A DNA stretch of 55,327 nucleotides from Pantoea conspicua (GCF_002095315.1 NZ_MLFN01000023.1:1-55327), one strand, 5' to 3'. Positions 8,677 to 19,400 are shown, counted from the first letter of the stretch. The notes: generated by a model from the sequence alone, not told the origin. Program-made: numbers and translations.

Positions 8677-11550
8677 TTACTGATAGTCGCTCATCGGTAC
8701 GCAGGAGCAGAACAGATTACGGTCGCCAAACACATCATCCAGACGTTTTACCGTCGGCCAGTATTTGTTATGGCTGCCCGCCGGGAAAACTGCCAGCTCA
8801 CGGCTGTAGGGATGAGACCATTCGCTGACGATTTCCAGCTGAGTATGCGGCGCATTGACCAGCGGATTGTCTTCCAGCGGCCATTCGCCCGCCGTTACCC
8901 GATCGATCTCCATACGGATAGAGAGCATCGCATCGATAAAACGATCCAGTTCGATTTTGCTTTCCGATTCGGTCGGTTCCACCATCAATGTCCCCGCCAC
9001 CGGGAACGACATGGTCGGCGCGTGGAAGCCGTAATCGATCAGGCGCTTGGCAATATCCAGTTCGCTGATGCCGGTCTGCTCTTTCAGTGGGCGGATATCG
9101 AGAATACATTCATGCGCTACCCGACCATCACGACCGTTATAGAGCACCGGATAGGCGGACTGCAAACGACTGGCGATATAGTTGGCATTCAGGATCGCCA
9201 CTGAACTGGCCTGCTTCAGCCCTTCCGCGCCCATCATGCGAATGTACATCCAGCTGATCGGCAGAATGGAGGCGCTGCCAAACGGTGCCGCTGAAACCGC
9301 ACCCTGCTGCGTTAATACGCCATCGATCTGCACCACGCTGTGACCTGGAACAAAGGGGGCCAGATGCGCTTTGACGCCAATCGGTCCCATTCCCGGTCCG
9401 CCGCCGCCGTGCGGAATACAGAACGTTTTATGCAGGTTAAGGTGCGACACATCCGCGCCAATGTAGCCCGGCGTGGTGATACCGACCTGCGCGTTCATGT
9501 TGGCGCCGTCGAGGTAAACCTGACCGCCATACTGATGCACAATCTGGCAGACTTCGCGGATGGTCTCTTCATAAACGCCGTGGGTCGACGGATAGGTGAC
9601 CATGATGCAGGAGAGTTTGTCGCCCGCCTGTGCCGCTTTCTCACGCAGATCGCCCAGGTCAATGTTGCCCTGTTTATCACAGGCCACCACCACCACATCC
9701 ATCCCGGCCATCTGTGCGGATGCCGGATTGGTACCGTGTGCCGAGCTGGGGATCAGGCAGAGGTGACGGTCGCCCTGGTTGCGGCTTTCATGGTAGCGAC
9801 GAATCGCCAGCAGACCGGCATATTCGCCCTGTGCGCCAGAGTTCGGCTGCATACAAAGCGCATCGTAGCCGGTGAGCTGTACCAGCCACTGCGACAGCTG
9901 ACCGATCATCTGCAGATAACCGCTCGCCTGTTCTGCCGGGCAGAACGGATGCAGTTCGGCAAATTCCGGCCAGGTGATCGGGATCATTTCCGCCGCGGCA
10001 TTCAGCTTCATGGTGCAGGAGCCAAGAGGGATCATCGCCTGATTCAGCGCCAGATCCTTTTTCTCCAGGCTGTGCATGTAGCGCATCATCTCAGTTTCAC
10101 TGTGATGACGGTTGAACACCGGATGCGTCAGGATCTCACTATGGCGCAGTAAACCGGCCGGGATTGAGTGGCTCTCCAGCGCGACTTCATTGTCGAGCTT
10201 ATCCAGATCCAGACCGTGCGCGTCACCCAGCAGAATGGCGAACAGCGTCAGAATATCTTCACGATCGGTGGTTTCGTCCAGCGTGATGCCGACCGCCTGA
10301 TGAATATCGCTACGCAGGTTTACGCCAAAGCTCAGGGCGCGGTTCAGCACCGCCGCTTTGTCTGAGACCTCAACCGTCAGGGTATCGAACCAGTGCTGAT
10401 GGCGCAGCGTCAGGCCGTTCTGCTGCAACCCTGCCGCCAGAATATTGGTAAAACGATGGATCCGCGAGGCGATGCGTTTGAGGCCAGCCGGACCGTGGAA
10501 TACCGCATAAAGTCCGGCGATATTCGCCAGCAGCACCTGTGAAGTACAGATGTTGGAGTTGGCCTTTTCACGACGGATATGCTGTTCACGGGTCTGCATC
10601 GCCATACGCAGCGCGGTATGGCCGGCGGCATCGCGGGAGACGCCGATAATGCGGCCCGGCATTGAGCGCTTATGCTCATCGCGGCTGGCGAAGAAGGCCG
10701 CGTGCGGACCGCCGTAACCCATCGGCACGCCGAAGCGCTGCGCGGAGCCAAACACAATATCGGCACCCTGTTTGCCTGGCGCTTCCAGCAGGACCAGCGA
10801 CATAAAATCGGCAGCCACGCTGACCACCACTTTACGGGCTTTCAGCGCGGCAATCAGCGCGCTGTAATCGTGCGCTTCGCCGGTGGTGCCAACCTGCTGC
10901 AGCAGCACGCCAAACAGATCGTCATGATCCTGGGCTTTTTCGGCCTTATCGATAATCAGTTCAAAACCAAAGGTTTCGGCGCGGGTCCGCACCACATCAA
11001 GGGTTTGCGGATGAATATCATCGGCAATAAAAAATTTACTGGCGTTTTTCAGCTTGCTGACGCGTTTTGCCATCGCCATCGCTTCTGCAGCGGCGGTGGC
11101 TTCGTCCAGCAGCGAGGCCGAGGCGATATCCATACCGGTCAGATCCAGAGTCAGCTGCTGGAAGTTTAACAACGCCTCCAGTCGTCCCTGTGAGACCTCC
11201 GGCTGATACGGGGTATAAGCGGTGTACCAGCCTGGATTTTCCAGCATATTCCGCAGGATCACCGGTGGGGTGATCACCGCGCTGTATCCCATGCCGATCC
11301 AGGATTTGTAACGCAGATTCTGACTGGCTATTGCTTTCAGTTCAGCCAGCGCCTGTTGTTCCGTGGCGGCTTCACCCACTGCTGGCGGGCCGGGCAACTG
11401 AATATCTGCCGGAACAATCGCGCCGATTAGCGCTTCCAGAGACGGAGCGCCAATCGCTTCAAGCATCAACGCTTGTTGCTCGGGTGAAGGACCGATATGG
11501 CGCTCAATGAATGCACCGTTGTGTTCAAGCTGGCTGAGAGTCTGAGTCAT
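8677..11550 (-). CDS. gcvP: Glycine dehydrogenase (decarboxylating), P protein
   Basis: 957 residues, identical in length to E. coli GcvP. It is the PLP-dependent P protein that decarboxylates glycine and loads the aminomethyl group on lipoyl-GcvH. The PLP lysine is in the conserved [19 protein letters not shown] run near residue 700. The start is ATG 11548-11550 ([14 protein letters not shown]), by homology; a longer frame to 11592 is not used. It is the last gene of gcvT-gcvH-gcvP. Confidence 0.97.
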   Translation of the reverse strand: MTQTLSQLEHNGAFIERHIGPSPEQQALMLEAIGAPSLEALIGAIVPADIQLPGPPAVGEAATEQQALAELKAIASQNLRYKSWIGMGYSAVITPPVILRNMLENPGWYTAYTPYQPEVSQGRLEALLNFQQLTLDLTGMDIASASLLDEATAAAEAMAMAKRVSKLKNASKFFIADDIHPQTLDVVRTRAETFGFELIIDKAEKAQDHDDLFGVLLQQVGTTGEAHDYSALIAALKARKVVVSVAADFMSLVLLEAPGKQGADIVFGSAQRFGVPMGYGGPHAAFFASRDEHKRSMPGRIIGVSRDAAGHTALRMAMQTREQHIRREKANSNICTSQVLLANIAGLYAVFHGPAGLKRIASRIHRFTNILAAGLQQNGLTLRHQHWFDTLTVEVSDKAAVLNRALSFGVNLRSDIHQAVGITLDETTDREDILTLFAILLGDAHGLDLDKLDNEVALESHSIPAGLLRHSEILTHPVFNRHHSETEMMRYMHSLEKKDLALNQAMIPLGSCTMKLNAAAEMIPITWPEFAELHPFCPAEQASGYLQMIGQLSQWLVQLTGYDALCMQPNSGAQGEYAGLLAIRRYHESRNQGDRHLCLIPSSAHGTNPASAQMAGMDVVVVACDKQGNIDLGDLREKAAQAGDKLSCIMVTYPSTHGVYEETIREVCQIVHQYGGQVYLDGANMNAQVGITTPGYIGADVSHLNLHKTFCIPHGGGGPGMGPIGVKAHLAPFVPGHSVVQIDGVLTQQGAVSAAPFGSASILPISWMYIRMMGAEGLKQASSVAILNANYIASRLQSAYPVLYNGRDGRVAHECILDIRPLKEQTGISELDIAKRLIDYGFHAPTMSFPVAGTLMVEPTESESKIELDRFIDAMLSIRMEIDRVTAGEWPLEDNPLVNAPHTQLEIVSEWSHPYSRELAVFPAGSHNKYWPTVKRLDDVFGDRNLFCSCVPMSDYQ

Positions 11551-11630
11551 TAGCAGTAAATCCTGAATCGGGCTGGGGAACAGAGAGAGCAAACAGAAAT
11601 CCGCGGCCCCAACGTGGGGCCGCCTGACGA

Positions 11631-12017
11631 TTACTCGTCGATCGAGGCTTTATAAGCGTCTGCATCCAGCAGCGCGTCAATTTCTGACTCGTCGCTGGCC
11701 TTAATTTTGAATAACCAGCCGCCGTCATACGGCTCGCTGTTAACCTGCTCTGGCGCGTCGGACAGCGCATCATTGACCGCCACAATCTCACCGCTGATCG
11801 GCGCATAGATATCAGACGCGGCTTTAACCGACTCGGCGACGGCGCACTCTTCACCGGCCGTAAAGGTTGTCCCGACTTCAGGCAGATCAACAAACACCAT
11901 GTCACCCAGCAGTTCCTGTGCGTGTTCAGTGATCCCCACGGTGTAAGAACCATCTTCTTCTTTGCGCACCCACTCGTGGCTGTCGCGGTACTTCAACGTA
12001 TTCGGCACATTGCTCAT
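11631..12017 (-). CDS. gcvH: Glycine cleavage system H protein
   Basis: 128 residues. It is the lipoyl carrier that shuttles the aminomethyl intermediate between GcvP, GcvT and lipoamide dehydrogenase. The lipoylated lysine is Lys65 in the motif ESVKAASD. It sits between gcvT (23-base gap) and gcvP (80-base gap) in one operon. The acidic C-terminus ASIDE is typical. Confidence 0.96.
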   Translation of the reverse strand: MSNVPNTLKYRDSHEWVRKEEDGSYTVGITEHAQELLGDMVFVDLPEVGTTFTAGEECAVAESVKAASDIYAPISGEIVAVNDALSDAPEQVNSEPYDGGWLFKIKASDESEIDALLDADAYKASIDE

Positions 12018-12040
12018 TGGCCATTTCTCCTGAATAAAAT

Positions 12041-13138
12041 TTACTGGGCGACCGGTTTACCGGCGCGGACAAAAATCGGTCGGGTAACCTGTACCGGCAT
12101 CTGACGGTTACGAATCTCAACGATGGCGGTGTCGCCAATCGTGGCCGGCACCCGTGCCAGGGCAATGCTGTAACCCAGCGTGGGCGAAAAAGAGCCGCTG
12201 GTGATGATCCCTTCCTGCGGCTCGCCCTGGTCGTCGGTGAAACGCACCGGCAGCCCGTTACGCAGCACGCCTTTTTCGGTCAGGATCAGCCCAACCAGTT
12301 TTTCTGCACCGCGTTCACGCTGGAGTTCCAGTGCTTCACGGCCGATGAAGGCCCGGTCAGCAGGCTCCCAGCTCACCGTCCAGCCCATATTGGCAGCCAG
12401 CGGAGAAACGCCTTCATCCATCTCCTGACCGTACAGGTTCATCCCCGCTTCCAGCCGCAACGTGTCGCGCGCGCCCAGCCCGGCCGGTTTTACCCCGGCG
12501 GCCAGCAGTCGCTGCCAGAAGTCGGCTGCCTGCTCTGCCGGTAACGCAATTTCATATCCCGCTTCACCGGTATAGCCGGTAGTGGCGATAAACAGCGCCT
12601 CCGTCTCAACGCCAAAGAACGGCTTCATACCGGCCACGGCCTGTCGCTGAGCGTCGCTGAACAGCGTCTGCGCTTTCTGCTGCGCCTGCGGGCCCTGAAC
12701 GGCAATCAGCGCCAGATCGTCACGTTCGGTCAGCGTAATGCCGTAGCCCTCTGCATGCCGGCCGATCCAGGCGAGATCTTTCTCACGGGTGGCCGAGTTC
12801 ACCACCAGCCGGAAAAAATCCTCGCTCATAAAGTAAACAATTAAATCGTCAATGACGCCACCCGATGCATTCAGCATGCCGGTATAGAGTGCTTTACCGG
12901 GCTGGGTCAGTTTTGCCACATCATTCGCCAGCAGGTAGCGCAGAAATTCGCGGGTACGCGGGCCTTTCAGGTCAACAATGGTCATGTGGGAGACATCAAA
13001 CATCCCGGCGTCATTACGCACCGCGTGATGCTCGTCCATCTGGGAGCCATAGTGCAGCGGCATCATCCAGCCATGAAAATCCACCATGCGGGCACCGCAG
13101 GCCTGATGCTGTTCAAACAGAGGTGTTTGCTGAGTCAT
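12041..13138 (-). CDS. gcvT: Aminomethyltransferase, T protein
   Basis: 365 residues. It releases ammonia from the aminomethyl-H protein and forms 5,10-methylene-tetrahydrofolate. [17 protein letters not shown] at the N-terminus, GMFDVSHM, and [20 protein letters not shown] are family hallmarks. I chose ATG 13136-13138: AGGA stands 5 bases before it and it matches the E. coli start. An ATG two codons upstream lacks spacing from this site. The open frame continuing to 13273 covers the promoter. First gene of gcvTHP. Confidence 0.96.
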   Translation of the reverse strand: MTQQTPLFEQHQACGARMVDFHGWMMPLHYGSQMDEHHAVRNDAGMFDVSHMTIVDLKGPRTREFLRYLLANDVAKLTQPGKALYTGMLNASGGVIDDLIVYFMSEDFFRLVVNSATREKDLAWIGRHAEGYGITLTERDDLALIAVQGPQAQQKAQTLFSDAQRQAVAGMKPFFGVETEALFIATTGYTGEAGYEIALPAEQAADFWQRLLAAGVKPAGLGARDTLRLEAGMNLYGQEMDEGVSPLAANMGWTVSWEPADRAFIGREALELQRERGAEKLVGLILTEKGVLRNGLPVRFTDDQGEPQEGIITSGSFSPTLGYSIALARVPATIGDTAIVEIRNRQMPVQVTRPIFVRAGKPVAQ

Positions 13139-13530
13139 AACCATCCTGTGCAGAAGCGAGTGAGTAGCAAAGCGCGCCGGAAACGGAGCCGACGCAAACG
13201 TTCTCTTTAGCCTGACGTTACCACCGAATCTGACGATTAACCATAAGCAAACCGGGGTCGAAAGCTGATGCACAGCCTAACCAGGATTGTACGCAGACAG
13301 GATAAAAAACTGCGATTTTGTGATTAATCACGCAATAAATGCAGGGAGTTTGAATATACACAGCAAATTTATACGAGAAGCCGTTCAGGATGTTAAAAAA
13401 ACACCATGACGGCTTACCGACCGAATAAGAAAAAGTAATGCGAATTGCGCGGCAAAATTAGAATAAATCAAACGAAGGGCCAGAGTGGTGCGGCACTGCA
13501 TTGTGATGGTGCAGCGTGGATTTCAGCGAT
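13139..13530 (-). promoter_or_regulatory. gcvTHP control region
   Basis: This stretch without a gene separates gcvT from the ubiI terminator. It carries a PurR box (listed separately) and a perfect 12-bp palindrome GTGATTAATCAC at 13320-13331. The segment from about 13280 to 13470 is AT-rich. In E. coli the homologous region binds GcvA, GcvR-modulated GcvA, Lrp and PurR. Only the PurR-like site is obvious here; other sites are inference. Confidence 0.65.
13192..13206. promoter_or_regulatory. PurR operator upstream of gcvT
   Basis: ACGCAAACGTTCTCT fits the PurR consensus ACGCAAACGTTT closely, with the central CAAACGTT intact. It lies 54-68 bases before the gcvT start codon. PurR is known to repress gcvTHP in E. 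coli through a site near the transcription start, so purine repression is likely conserved. Confidence 0.75.
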
Positions 13531-13554
13531 AAAAAAGGCCAGCGAATGCTGGCC
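13531..13554 (-). terminator. ygfB-pepP-ubiH-ubiI operon terminator
   Basis: On the minus strand GGCCAGC-ATTC-GCTGGCC is followed by six T (13531-13536), 24 bases after the ubiI stop. A strong intrinsic terminator. Confidence 0.85.
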
Positions 13555-13578
13555 TGGTGGTGAGCGCTGACGCTGCCT

Positions 13579-14781
13579 TTATCGCAGCCACGCCGGCAGG
13601 TCATTCAGGCCCATCGCCTGCTTCAGCATCAACGGTTTGACACCTAACAGGCTATCCGCCAGCTTCAGGCCAACGTCGCGCAGCAGCTTTTTGGCCGGGT
13701 GAGTGCCAGCGAACATCTCGCGGAAGCCCTGCATGCCCGCCAGCATCATCGCAGCGCTGTGTTTCCGGCTGCGCTCGTAGCGGCGCAGATAGAGGTGCTG
13801 TCCGATATCTTTGCCCTGCTGGTGCAGACGACGAATCTCACCAATCAGTTCAGCCGCGTCCATAAAGCCCAGGTTGACGCCCTGCCCTGCCAGTGGATGG
13901 ATGGTATGGGCCGCATCGCCCACCAGCGCCAGACGATGCGCGGCAAAGTTACGTGCATAGCGTGCCATCAGAGGAAAGGTTTTGCGCTCGCTCTCCAGCT
14001 GGCACAGGCCAAGCCGCATATCAAACGCCACCGACAGCTGCTGGTTAAACAACGCTTCCGGCATCGTCTCCAGCCGGCTCGCTTCCTGCGGCGACAGCGA
14101 CCAGACAATCGAACTCAGATGCGGGTCCTGCATCGGCAGAAAAGCCAGAATACCGTCACCATGAAACACCTGACGCGCCACTGCGTCATGCGGCAGCGCG
14201 GTACGGACATTGGCGACCAGCGCGTGGTGATCGTAATCCCAGAAGGTCAGCGGAATATCCGCTTTGTTACGCAGCCAGGAGTTGGCCCCATCTGCGGCAA
14301 TCATCAGACGCGCCGTTAGCATGCTGCCATCCTGCAGGGTAATAAAGGCTTCGTTGTCGCCAAACGCCACCTGCTGCAGCTGTGAGGGCGCCATCAGCGT
14401 GACATCGCTGCAGGCGCTGGCGCGTTGCCACAGGGCGCGGTGAATCACCGGATTTTCAATAATATGACCCAGATGAGAAAGTCCCTGCTGCTGGTCGTCA
14501 AAGGCGATAGTGCCGAAGCTATCTTTGTCCCACACTTCCATGCCGTGATAGGCGCTGGCGCGCTGCGAGAGAATGGTCGACCAGACATCCAGCTTCTGCA
14601 GCAGCCGTTCGCTGGCGGCATTAATGGCCGAAACGCGAATCGAGGGTTGATCACTCAGGCTGAGCGGCGGCTCGGGCGATTTCTCCAGTACCGCGATGCG
14701 CAGTCCGCTGCCCTGCAGGCCGCAGGCGACCGCCAGACCGACCATACCGCCACCGGCGATCACCACATCAAAAGTTTGCAT
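13579..14781 (-). CDS. ubiI: 2-octaprenylphenol hydroxylase UbiI (FAD)
   Basis: 400 residues, the length of E. coli UbiI (VisC). It is a class A flavin monooxygenase that hydroxylates C5 of the ring in ubiquinone synthesis. The N-terminal VIAGGGMVGLAVACGL is the dinucleotide fold. ADGANSWLRN and the GDAAHTIHPLAGQGVNLG motif bind FAD. The start is ATG 14779-14781 (MQTFDVV), by homology. Last gene of ygfB-pepP-ubiH-ubiI. Confidence 0.94.
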   Translation of the reverse strand: MQTFDVVIAGGGMVGLAVACGLQGSGLRIAVLEKSPEPPLSLSDQPSIRVSAINAASERLLQKLDVWSTILSQRASAYHGMEVWDKDSFGTIAFDDQQQGLSHLGHIIENPVIHRALWQRASACSDVTLMAPSQLQQVAFGDNEAFITLQDGSMLTARLMIAADGANSWLRNKADIPLTFWDYDHHALVANVRTALPHDAVARQVFHGDGILAFLPMQDPHLSSIVWSLSPQEASRLETMPEALFNQQLSVAFDMRLGLCQLESERKTFPLMARYARNFAAHRLALVGDAAHTIHPLAGQGVNLGFMDAAELIGEIRRLHQQGKDIGQHLYLRRYERSRKHSAAMMLAGMQGFREMFAGTHPAKKLLRDVGLKLADSLLGVKPLMLKQAMGLNDLPAWLR

Positions 14782-14794
14782 CAAAGCCTCTTTA

Positions 14795-15973
14795 TTAACG
14801 CTTAACCCAGCCAAGCGTACGCTCAGCCAGTTGATTTCGTAGCCACGGCAGATTATCCATCGCCATCAGACCCAGATTACGCCCGATCACCAGCGGCGTA
14901 TGCCGGTTAGCGAAGAGGCGGACTAATCCGTCGGTAATGCCGATGGTCGCGGCGCGATCCTGTTCACGGCGCTGCTGGTAATGGTTCAGCACCGCATAGC
15001 TGCCGGGGTCCTGCTGCTGTCGATGGGCTGAGGCCAGCGTTTCGGCCAGCGACATCACATCGCGCAGGCCCAGGTTAAAACCCTGTCCGGCAATCGGGTG
15101 TAGCGTCTGCGCCGCATTGCCCACCACCGCCACCCGATGCGTGACCGGCTGTAACGCCCGTTGCAGCGCCAGCGGGTAGCATTCCCGTTGACCGGCATGG
15201 ATGAATTTCCCCAGCCGCCAGCCAAACGCCCGTTGCAGTTCACCAAGAAATTCAGCATCACTCCAGCGCTTAACCTCATCACGCTTTGACAGCGGATGGC
15301 ACCACACCAGCGACAGGCGATTGCCGGACATCGGTAACAACGCCAGCGGGCCGTGCTCGGTAAAGCGTTCAAATGCACGTCCCTGATGCGGCAACGCTGT
15401 GGTGACGTTGGCAATTAATGCCAGTTGCTGATAGTCCTCGGTTTGCCACTGGATACCGCAGGAAGCCGCCAGCGCTGAACGTGAGCCATCGGCTGCCACC
15501 AGCAGATCGCCACTGAGCTGTTCGCCGTTATCCAGCGTGACCTGCACCTGTTGCGCGCTGCGACTGGCCTGCGTGACGCGAGCCGGGCAGCGCAGCGTGA
15601 CGCCCGGTGCTTTTTTCAGCTCAGTAAACAGACGCTGTCCGACATCGAACAGCTCCACCACCTGCCCCAGTGCCGGAATGTCGTAGTCTGCCGCCGCCAG
15701 CGAGACAAATCCTGCATGGCCGCGATCGGAAACGTGAATATGGGTAATCGGTGTGGCACAGCTGGCAATGCGCTGCCATAGGTTAATATCAGCCAGCTGC
15801 TGACAGGTACCGGCCGCCAGCGCAATGGCGCGGCCGTCATAGCCCGGGTGCGACCGGCTGGCAGGTTCGCTGCTTTCGATCAGCGTCACCGGCAGCTGGC
15901 CCTGCGTCAGATGGGATATCGCCAGCGCCAGCGTTGCGCCGGTCATGCCGCCACCGGCAATCAGAATAGTCAT
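14795..15973 (-). CDS. ubiH: 2-octaprenyl-6-methoxyphenol hydroxylase UbiH (FAD)
   Basis: 392 residues, as in E. coli. Paralogue of ubiI, acting at C1 of the ubiquinone ring. It has ILIAGGGMTGATLALA at the N-terminus, AADGSRSALA in the middle, and GNAAQTLHPIAGQGFNLGLRD; the usual GDAAH of the FAD motif is GNAAQ here, as is normal for UbiH. Its start overlaps the pepP stop by 4 bp, so the two are translationally coupled. Confidence 0.94.
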   Translation of the reverse strand: MTILIAGGGMTGATLALAISHLTQGQLPVTLIESSEPASRSHPGYDGRAIALAAGTCQQLADINLWQRIASCATPITHIHVSDRGHAGFVSLAAADYDIPALGQVVELFDVGQRLFTELKKAPGVTLRCPARVTQASRSAQQVQVTLDNGEQLSGDLLVAADGSRSALAASCGIQWQTEDYQQLALIANVTTALPHQGRAFERFTEHGPLALLPMSGNRLSLVWCHPLSKRDEVKRWSDAEFLGELQRAFGWRLGKFIHAGQRECYPLALQRALQPVTHRVAVVGNAAQTLHPIAGQGFNLGLRDVMSLAETLASAHRQQQDPGSYAVLNHYQQRREQDRAATIGITDGLVRLFANRHTPLVIGRNLGLMAMDNLPWLRNQLAERTLGWVKR

Positions 15974-17292
15974 GCTGTTTTTGCCGCCGCCATTAATGCT
16001 TCGATCGCTTCTGCATCCTTCACGACGCTGTCGGTCAGATTTTCATTGCCGGTTTCGGTGATCAGAATGTCATCTTCAATACGAATGCCAATGCCGCGAT
16101 ACTCCGCCGGCACGTCGGCATCCGGGGCGATGTAGAGCCCCGGTTCGACGGTCAGTACCATGCCTGGCTCCAGTATCCGATCGCGGCTTGGGGTACCGTA
16201 GTGCCCCACATCGTGCACATCCAGACCCATCCAGTGGCTGAGGCCATGCATATAGAACTGGCGATGCGCCTCTTCAGCAATCAGGGTTTCGACCTCTCCC
16301 TGCATCACGCCCAGTTCCACCAGCCCGCTGACCATAATCCGCACCACTTCATCATTGACTTCACGGATACTGATGCCCGGCCGGAACAGGGTGAGTGACC
16401 TATAGAGAGAGGCCAGTACGATGTCATAGATAGCGCGCTGCGGGGCGCTGAATTTGCCGTTAACCGGGAAGGTGCGGGTAATATCACCGGCATAGCCGTG
16501 AAACTCACAGCCTGCATCGATCAGCACCAGGTCGCCGTCGCGCAGTTCACTCTCATTTTCGGTGTAGTGCAGAATGCAGCCATTCTCACCAGCACCAACG
16601 ATGGTGTTATAAGCGGGAAACCGGGCGCCGTGGCGGGAAAATTCGTGATGAATTTCGCCTTCAAGCTGATATTCATACATTCCTGGGCGGCAGACTTCCA
16701 TCGCCCGGGTATGGGCCAGGGCGCTGATTTTTCCGGCGCGGCGCAACAACGCAATCTCATCCTCATCCTTAAACAGGCGCATCTCATGCACCCACGGACG
16801 CCAGTCGGTCACCGTCGCCGGTGCGCTGAGATTCTGGCGGAAACCGCGACGCAGTTTATCCAGTGCGTTAAACACCAGCGTGTCGGCTTCCTCGTGTTCG
16901 CCCTGCGCATGATAGATCACATCCAGACCGTTGAGCAGCAGGTGCAGTTGCTCGCCAATATCGTTCCACGGCAAAGCGCGGTCGACGCCCAGCGTTGCCG
17001 GTGCCGCCTCCTGCCCCAGTCGACGTCCGAACCAGACTTCCGCGGTCAGATCCCGTACCCGATTAAACAGAACGCTGTGGTTATGCGTTTCGTCACTTTT
17101 AATCAGCACCAGCAGCGCCTGCGGCTCGTTGAAGCCGGTGAAATACCAGAAGTCACTGTTCTGACGGAACGGATATTCAGTGTCGTTGCTGCGCGTCACT
17201 TCAGGCGCGGCAAACAGTAACGCGGCGCTGCCGGGTACCATTTTCGCTAACAGCGCCTGTCGACGCTGCTGGAATCTGTCCAGTGAAATCAT
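15970..17292 (-). CDS. pepP: Xaa-Pro aminopeptidase P
   Basis: 440 residues. It is a pita-bread metallopeptidase that removes an N-terminal residue before proline, in the cytosol. The dinuclear manganese ligands are visible: the two Asp in LIDAGCEFHGYAGDITR, the His in HGLSHWMGLDVHDVGH, and two Glu in VEPGLYI and GIRIEDDIL. The N-terminal aminopeptidase_P_N domain (about 1-170) is complete. It is placed between ygfB and ubiH, as in E. coli. Confidence 0.95.
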   Translation of the reverse strand: MISLDRFQQRRQALLAKMVPGSAALLFAAPEVTRSNDTEYPFRQNSDFWYFTGFNEPQALLVLIKSDETHNHSVLFNRVRDLTAEVWFGRRLGQEAAPATLGVDRALPWNDIGEQLHLLLNGLDVIYHAQGEHEEADTLVFNALDKLRRGFRQNLSAPATVTDWRPWVHEMRLFKDEDEIALLRRAGKISALAHTRAMEVCRPGMYEYQLEGEIHHEFSRHGARFPAYNTIVGAGENGCILHYTENESELRDGDLVLIDAGCEFHGYAGDITRTFPVNGKFSAPQRAIYDIVLASLYRSLTLFRPGISIREVNDEVVRIMVSGLVELGVMQGEVETLIAEEAHRQFYMHGLSHWMGLDVHDVGHYGTPSRDRILEPGMVLTVEPGLYIAPDADVPAEYRGIGIRIEDDILITETGNENLTDSVVKDAEAIEALMAAAKTA

Positions 17293-17351
17293 CTCTGCAC
17301 TCCCTGTAATCTGATCGGGTTGAACTGACCGGTTGACCCGTTAACGTAAGT

Positions 17352-17930
17352 TTAGTGTAGCGTCGGTTTCCGGACTTCTGGCGCGGTCGGCTGCGGACGG
17401 GTAAAGGTGTCGTGACACAGCAACGCCGCAACACGAACGTACTCAATCACCTCCTCCAGCGACTGTTCCAGCTCTTCCTCATCTTCGTCTTCCTCATAGC
17501 CCAGCTGGGCGATGGTGCGCAAATCATCGATCGCCTCACCGGTTTCGCCGGTGACTTTATCCAGTTTAGGCTGTGTCACGCCGAGGCCGAGCAGAAAATG
17601 ATTTACCCAGCCGGCCAGCGCATCGGCGCGATCGAATACCGTGATGTCATCATCGCTCGGCAGCAGCAGCTGAAACAGAAAACCTTCATCTTCCAGTGTG
17701 GTGGCGATATTTTCATGCAGCGCCTGTAACGGCATCGACAGGCTTTGTGAAAACGCCATGCCCTCGTTGGCCAGATCATGCACCAGGGTCTTCCAGCTCG
17801 GGTCCTGATTGCCGCCGCACAGGATGCCGCTCAGCAAGCCGTGCATTTCCGCTGGGGTCATTCCTACGCCCTGCTGTGAGAGCGCCGCCGCCAGCGCGTT
17901 GTAATCGGGGGTTGCGTTCTGTAAGGACAT
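17352..17930 (-). CDS. ygfB: UPF0149 family protein YgfB
   Basis: 192 residues, acidic, with the helical YgfB/YecA fold: [12 protein letters not shown] near the N-terminus and [20 protein letters not shown] near the C-terminus. There is no enzyme motif and no SEC-C zinc tail. The molecular role in enterobacteria is not settled. It is the first gene of the pepP-ubiH-ubiI operon, divergent from zapA. Confidence 0.9.
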   Translation of the reverse strand: MSLQNATPDYNALAAALSQQGVGMTPAEMHGLLSGILCGGNQDPSWKTLVHDLANEGMAFSQSLSMPLQALHENIATTLEDEGFLFQLLLPSDDDITVFDRADALAGWVNHFLLGLGVTQPKLDKVTGETGEAIDDLRTIAQLGYEEDEDEEELEQSLEEVIEYVRVAALLCHDTFTRPQPTAPEVRKPTLH

Positions 17931-18100
17931 AAGTTTTCATCGTCGTTGGCAGAATAAGTTCGTGTTATGCTACCACTAGCTGCCTCAAGGTTTCCAGAAA
18001 AGGGGTTGTAACTTATTTCGCGGGTCTATATAGTTGCCCGCCTCTCAAACCATTGATGGTTAAGGGAGTTGCGGGCGAAGTAATCAGTCAGGAAGGTGGC

Positions 18101-18430
18101 ATGTCTGCACAACCGGTAGATTTACAAATTTTTGGTCGTTCGTTGAGAGTGAATTGTCCGCCTGAACAGCAAGATGCGCTGAATGCAGCGGCTGAAGATC
18201 TCAATCAACGGTTGCAAGATCTAAAAGTTCGCACTAGAGTCACCAATACAGAACAACTGGTGTTCATCGCCGCGTTAAACGTCTGCCACGAGCTGGCGCA
18301 AGAGAAAGTGAAAACGCGCGATTATGCTGCTAATATGGAACAGCGTATTCGTATGTTGCAGCAGACGATTGAACAGGCACTGGTTGAGCAAGGTCGCATC
18401 ACCGAGCGTGAGGATGCGAAGTTCGAATAA
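18101..18430 (+). CDS. zapA: Cell division protein ZapA
   Basis: 109 residues, nearly identical to E. coli ZapA. It bundles FtsZ filaments at midcell. The N-terminal globular part ([15 protein letters not shown]) is followed by a long helix (about 50-100) that forms the coiled-coil tetramer. The start is ATG 18101 with GGAAGG upstream; the in-frame extension to 18053 is not conserved. 6S RNA follows directly, with its promoter overlapping the zapA stop. Confidence 0.95.
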   Translation: MSAQPVDLQIFGRSLRVNCPPEQQDALNAAAEDLNQRLQDLKVRTRVTNTEQLVFIAALNVCHELAQEKVKTRDYAANMEQRIRMLQQTIEQALVEQGRITEREDAKFE

Positions 18431-18450
18431 AACTTCATGGTTGCTATACT
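18422..18450 (+). promoter_or_regulatory. Probable sigma70 promoter of ssrS
   Basis: TTCGAA (18422-18427), a 17-base spacer and TATACT (18445-18450). It overlaps the end of zapA and would start transcription about a dozen bases before the mature 6S RNA, in keeping with a 5'-processed precursor in E. coli. Confidence 0.55.
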
Positions 18451-18469
18451 CTGGTAACGGTGAGGTAAA

Positions 18470-18652
18470 TTTTCTCTGAGATGTTTGCATGTGGGCCAGT
18501 CCCCTGAGCCGATATTTCAAAAAAACAGAATGTGACGCTCCGTAACCTGTGAGCATGCTCGGTCCGTCCGAGAAGCCTGATGGTTGCGACGGCATATTCA
18601 CCTTGAACCAAGGGTTCAAGGGTTACAGCCTACGGCGGCATCTCGGAGATCT
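18470..18652 (+). ncRNA. ssrS: 6S RNA
   Basis: The sequence matches E. coli 6S RNA along its ~183 bases. The closing stem is TTTCTCTGAGATGT with ATCTCGGAGATCT. The conserved GGGCCAGTCCCCTGAGCC, GAGCATGCTCGGTCCGTCC and CCTTGAACCAAGGGTTCAAG arms are all present. 6S RNA mimics an open promoter and binds sigma70 RNA polymerase in stationary phase. Ends are accurate to a few bases. As in E. coli it is co-transcribed with ygfA downstream. Confidence 0.95.
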
Positions 18653-18752
18653 CTCTTCTGTAGTCCCTTTGCACTACCCTGTTCGTCCCGGTATTTTTCC
18701 CCGACTGTCATGTTATAGTTGCTTCAACAGCGGCTTATCCGGCGGGGAAACC

Positions 18753-19379
18753 ATGTCTGATCCTTCTCAGCTCCCGAATCAAATCCAGCCCTCTGCTCTG
18801 CAGCCTCAGCGTCAGGCTATTCGCCAGCACGTCCGGCATCTGCGGCGCGCCCTGACCGATGAGCAGCAGGAGCAGGCGGCTGAACAACTCGCTGAACATG
18901 CCCTTAATTACGCGCCGATCACCGCCGCACAGAACGTTGCACTGTTTCTGTCAGTGGATGGTGAACTCAATACCCGTCCGCTGGTAGCCCGACTGTGGCA
19001 ACAGAAAAAACAGGTGTTTCTGCCGGTTTTACACCCCTTCTCACCCGGTAATTTGCTGTTTCTGCGCTACTCAACAGAGACCCGGCTGGTACGTAATAAG
19101 CTGCGCATTCCTGAGCCACCGCTGGATATCCGGCAGTTGATTACTCTCGATCAGCTGGATGTGATGATGGTGCCGCTGGTGGCTTTTGATCAATATGGAC
19201 AACGTCTGGGGATGGGCGGCGGTTTTTACGATCGTACGCTGCAAAACTGGCGACAGCATGGTTTCCTGCCGGTGGGTCTGGCGCACGACTGTCAGCGGGT
19301 CGATAGCCTGCCGGTTGCGGAGTGGGATGTGCCGTTACCGGCGGTGCTGACGCCATCAAAATTGTGGCAGTGGGAATAA
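18753..19379 (+). CDS. ygfA: 5-formyltetrahydrofolate cyclo-ligase
   Basis: 208 residues. It converts 5-formyl-THF to 5,10-methenyl-THF with ATP. The C-terminal signature RLGMGGGFYDRTL and the middle VFLPVLHPFSPGNLLF are clear. The start is ATG 18753 behind GGCGGGG. The open frame upstream runs through 6S RNA and is not coding. It is the ssrS-linked gene and complements gcvTHP and serA in one-carbon metabolism. Confidence 0.93.
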   Translation: MSDPSQLPNQIQPSALQPQRQAIRQHVRHLRRALTDEQQEQAAEQLAEHALNYAPITAAQNVALFLSVDGELNTRPLVARLWQQKKQVFLPVLHPFSPGNLLFLRYSTETRLVRNKLRIPEPPLDIRQLITLDQLDVMMVPLVAFDQYGQRLGMGGGFYDRTLQNWRQHGFLPVGLAHDCQRVDSLPVAEWDVPLPAVLTPSKLWQWE

Positions 19380-19400
19380 GCAGTCGACAGGCGAAGGCTA

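Noticed and set aside
9340..10152. 270-codon frame on the plus strand opposite gcvP
   Set aside because: Antisense shadow of a highly conserved gene in GC-rich DNA; the product has no family motif and no ribosome binding site.
13139..13578. Glycine riboswitch upstream of gcvT
   Set aside because: No tandem aptamer pattern is visible; enterobacteria control gcvTHP by GcvA, Lrp and PurR, and a PurR box is present.
18549..18752. N-terminal extension of YgfA through 6S RNA
   Set aside because: The region is the ssrS gene; the good ribosome binding site is before ATG 18753.
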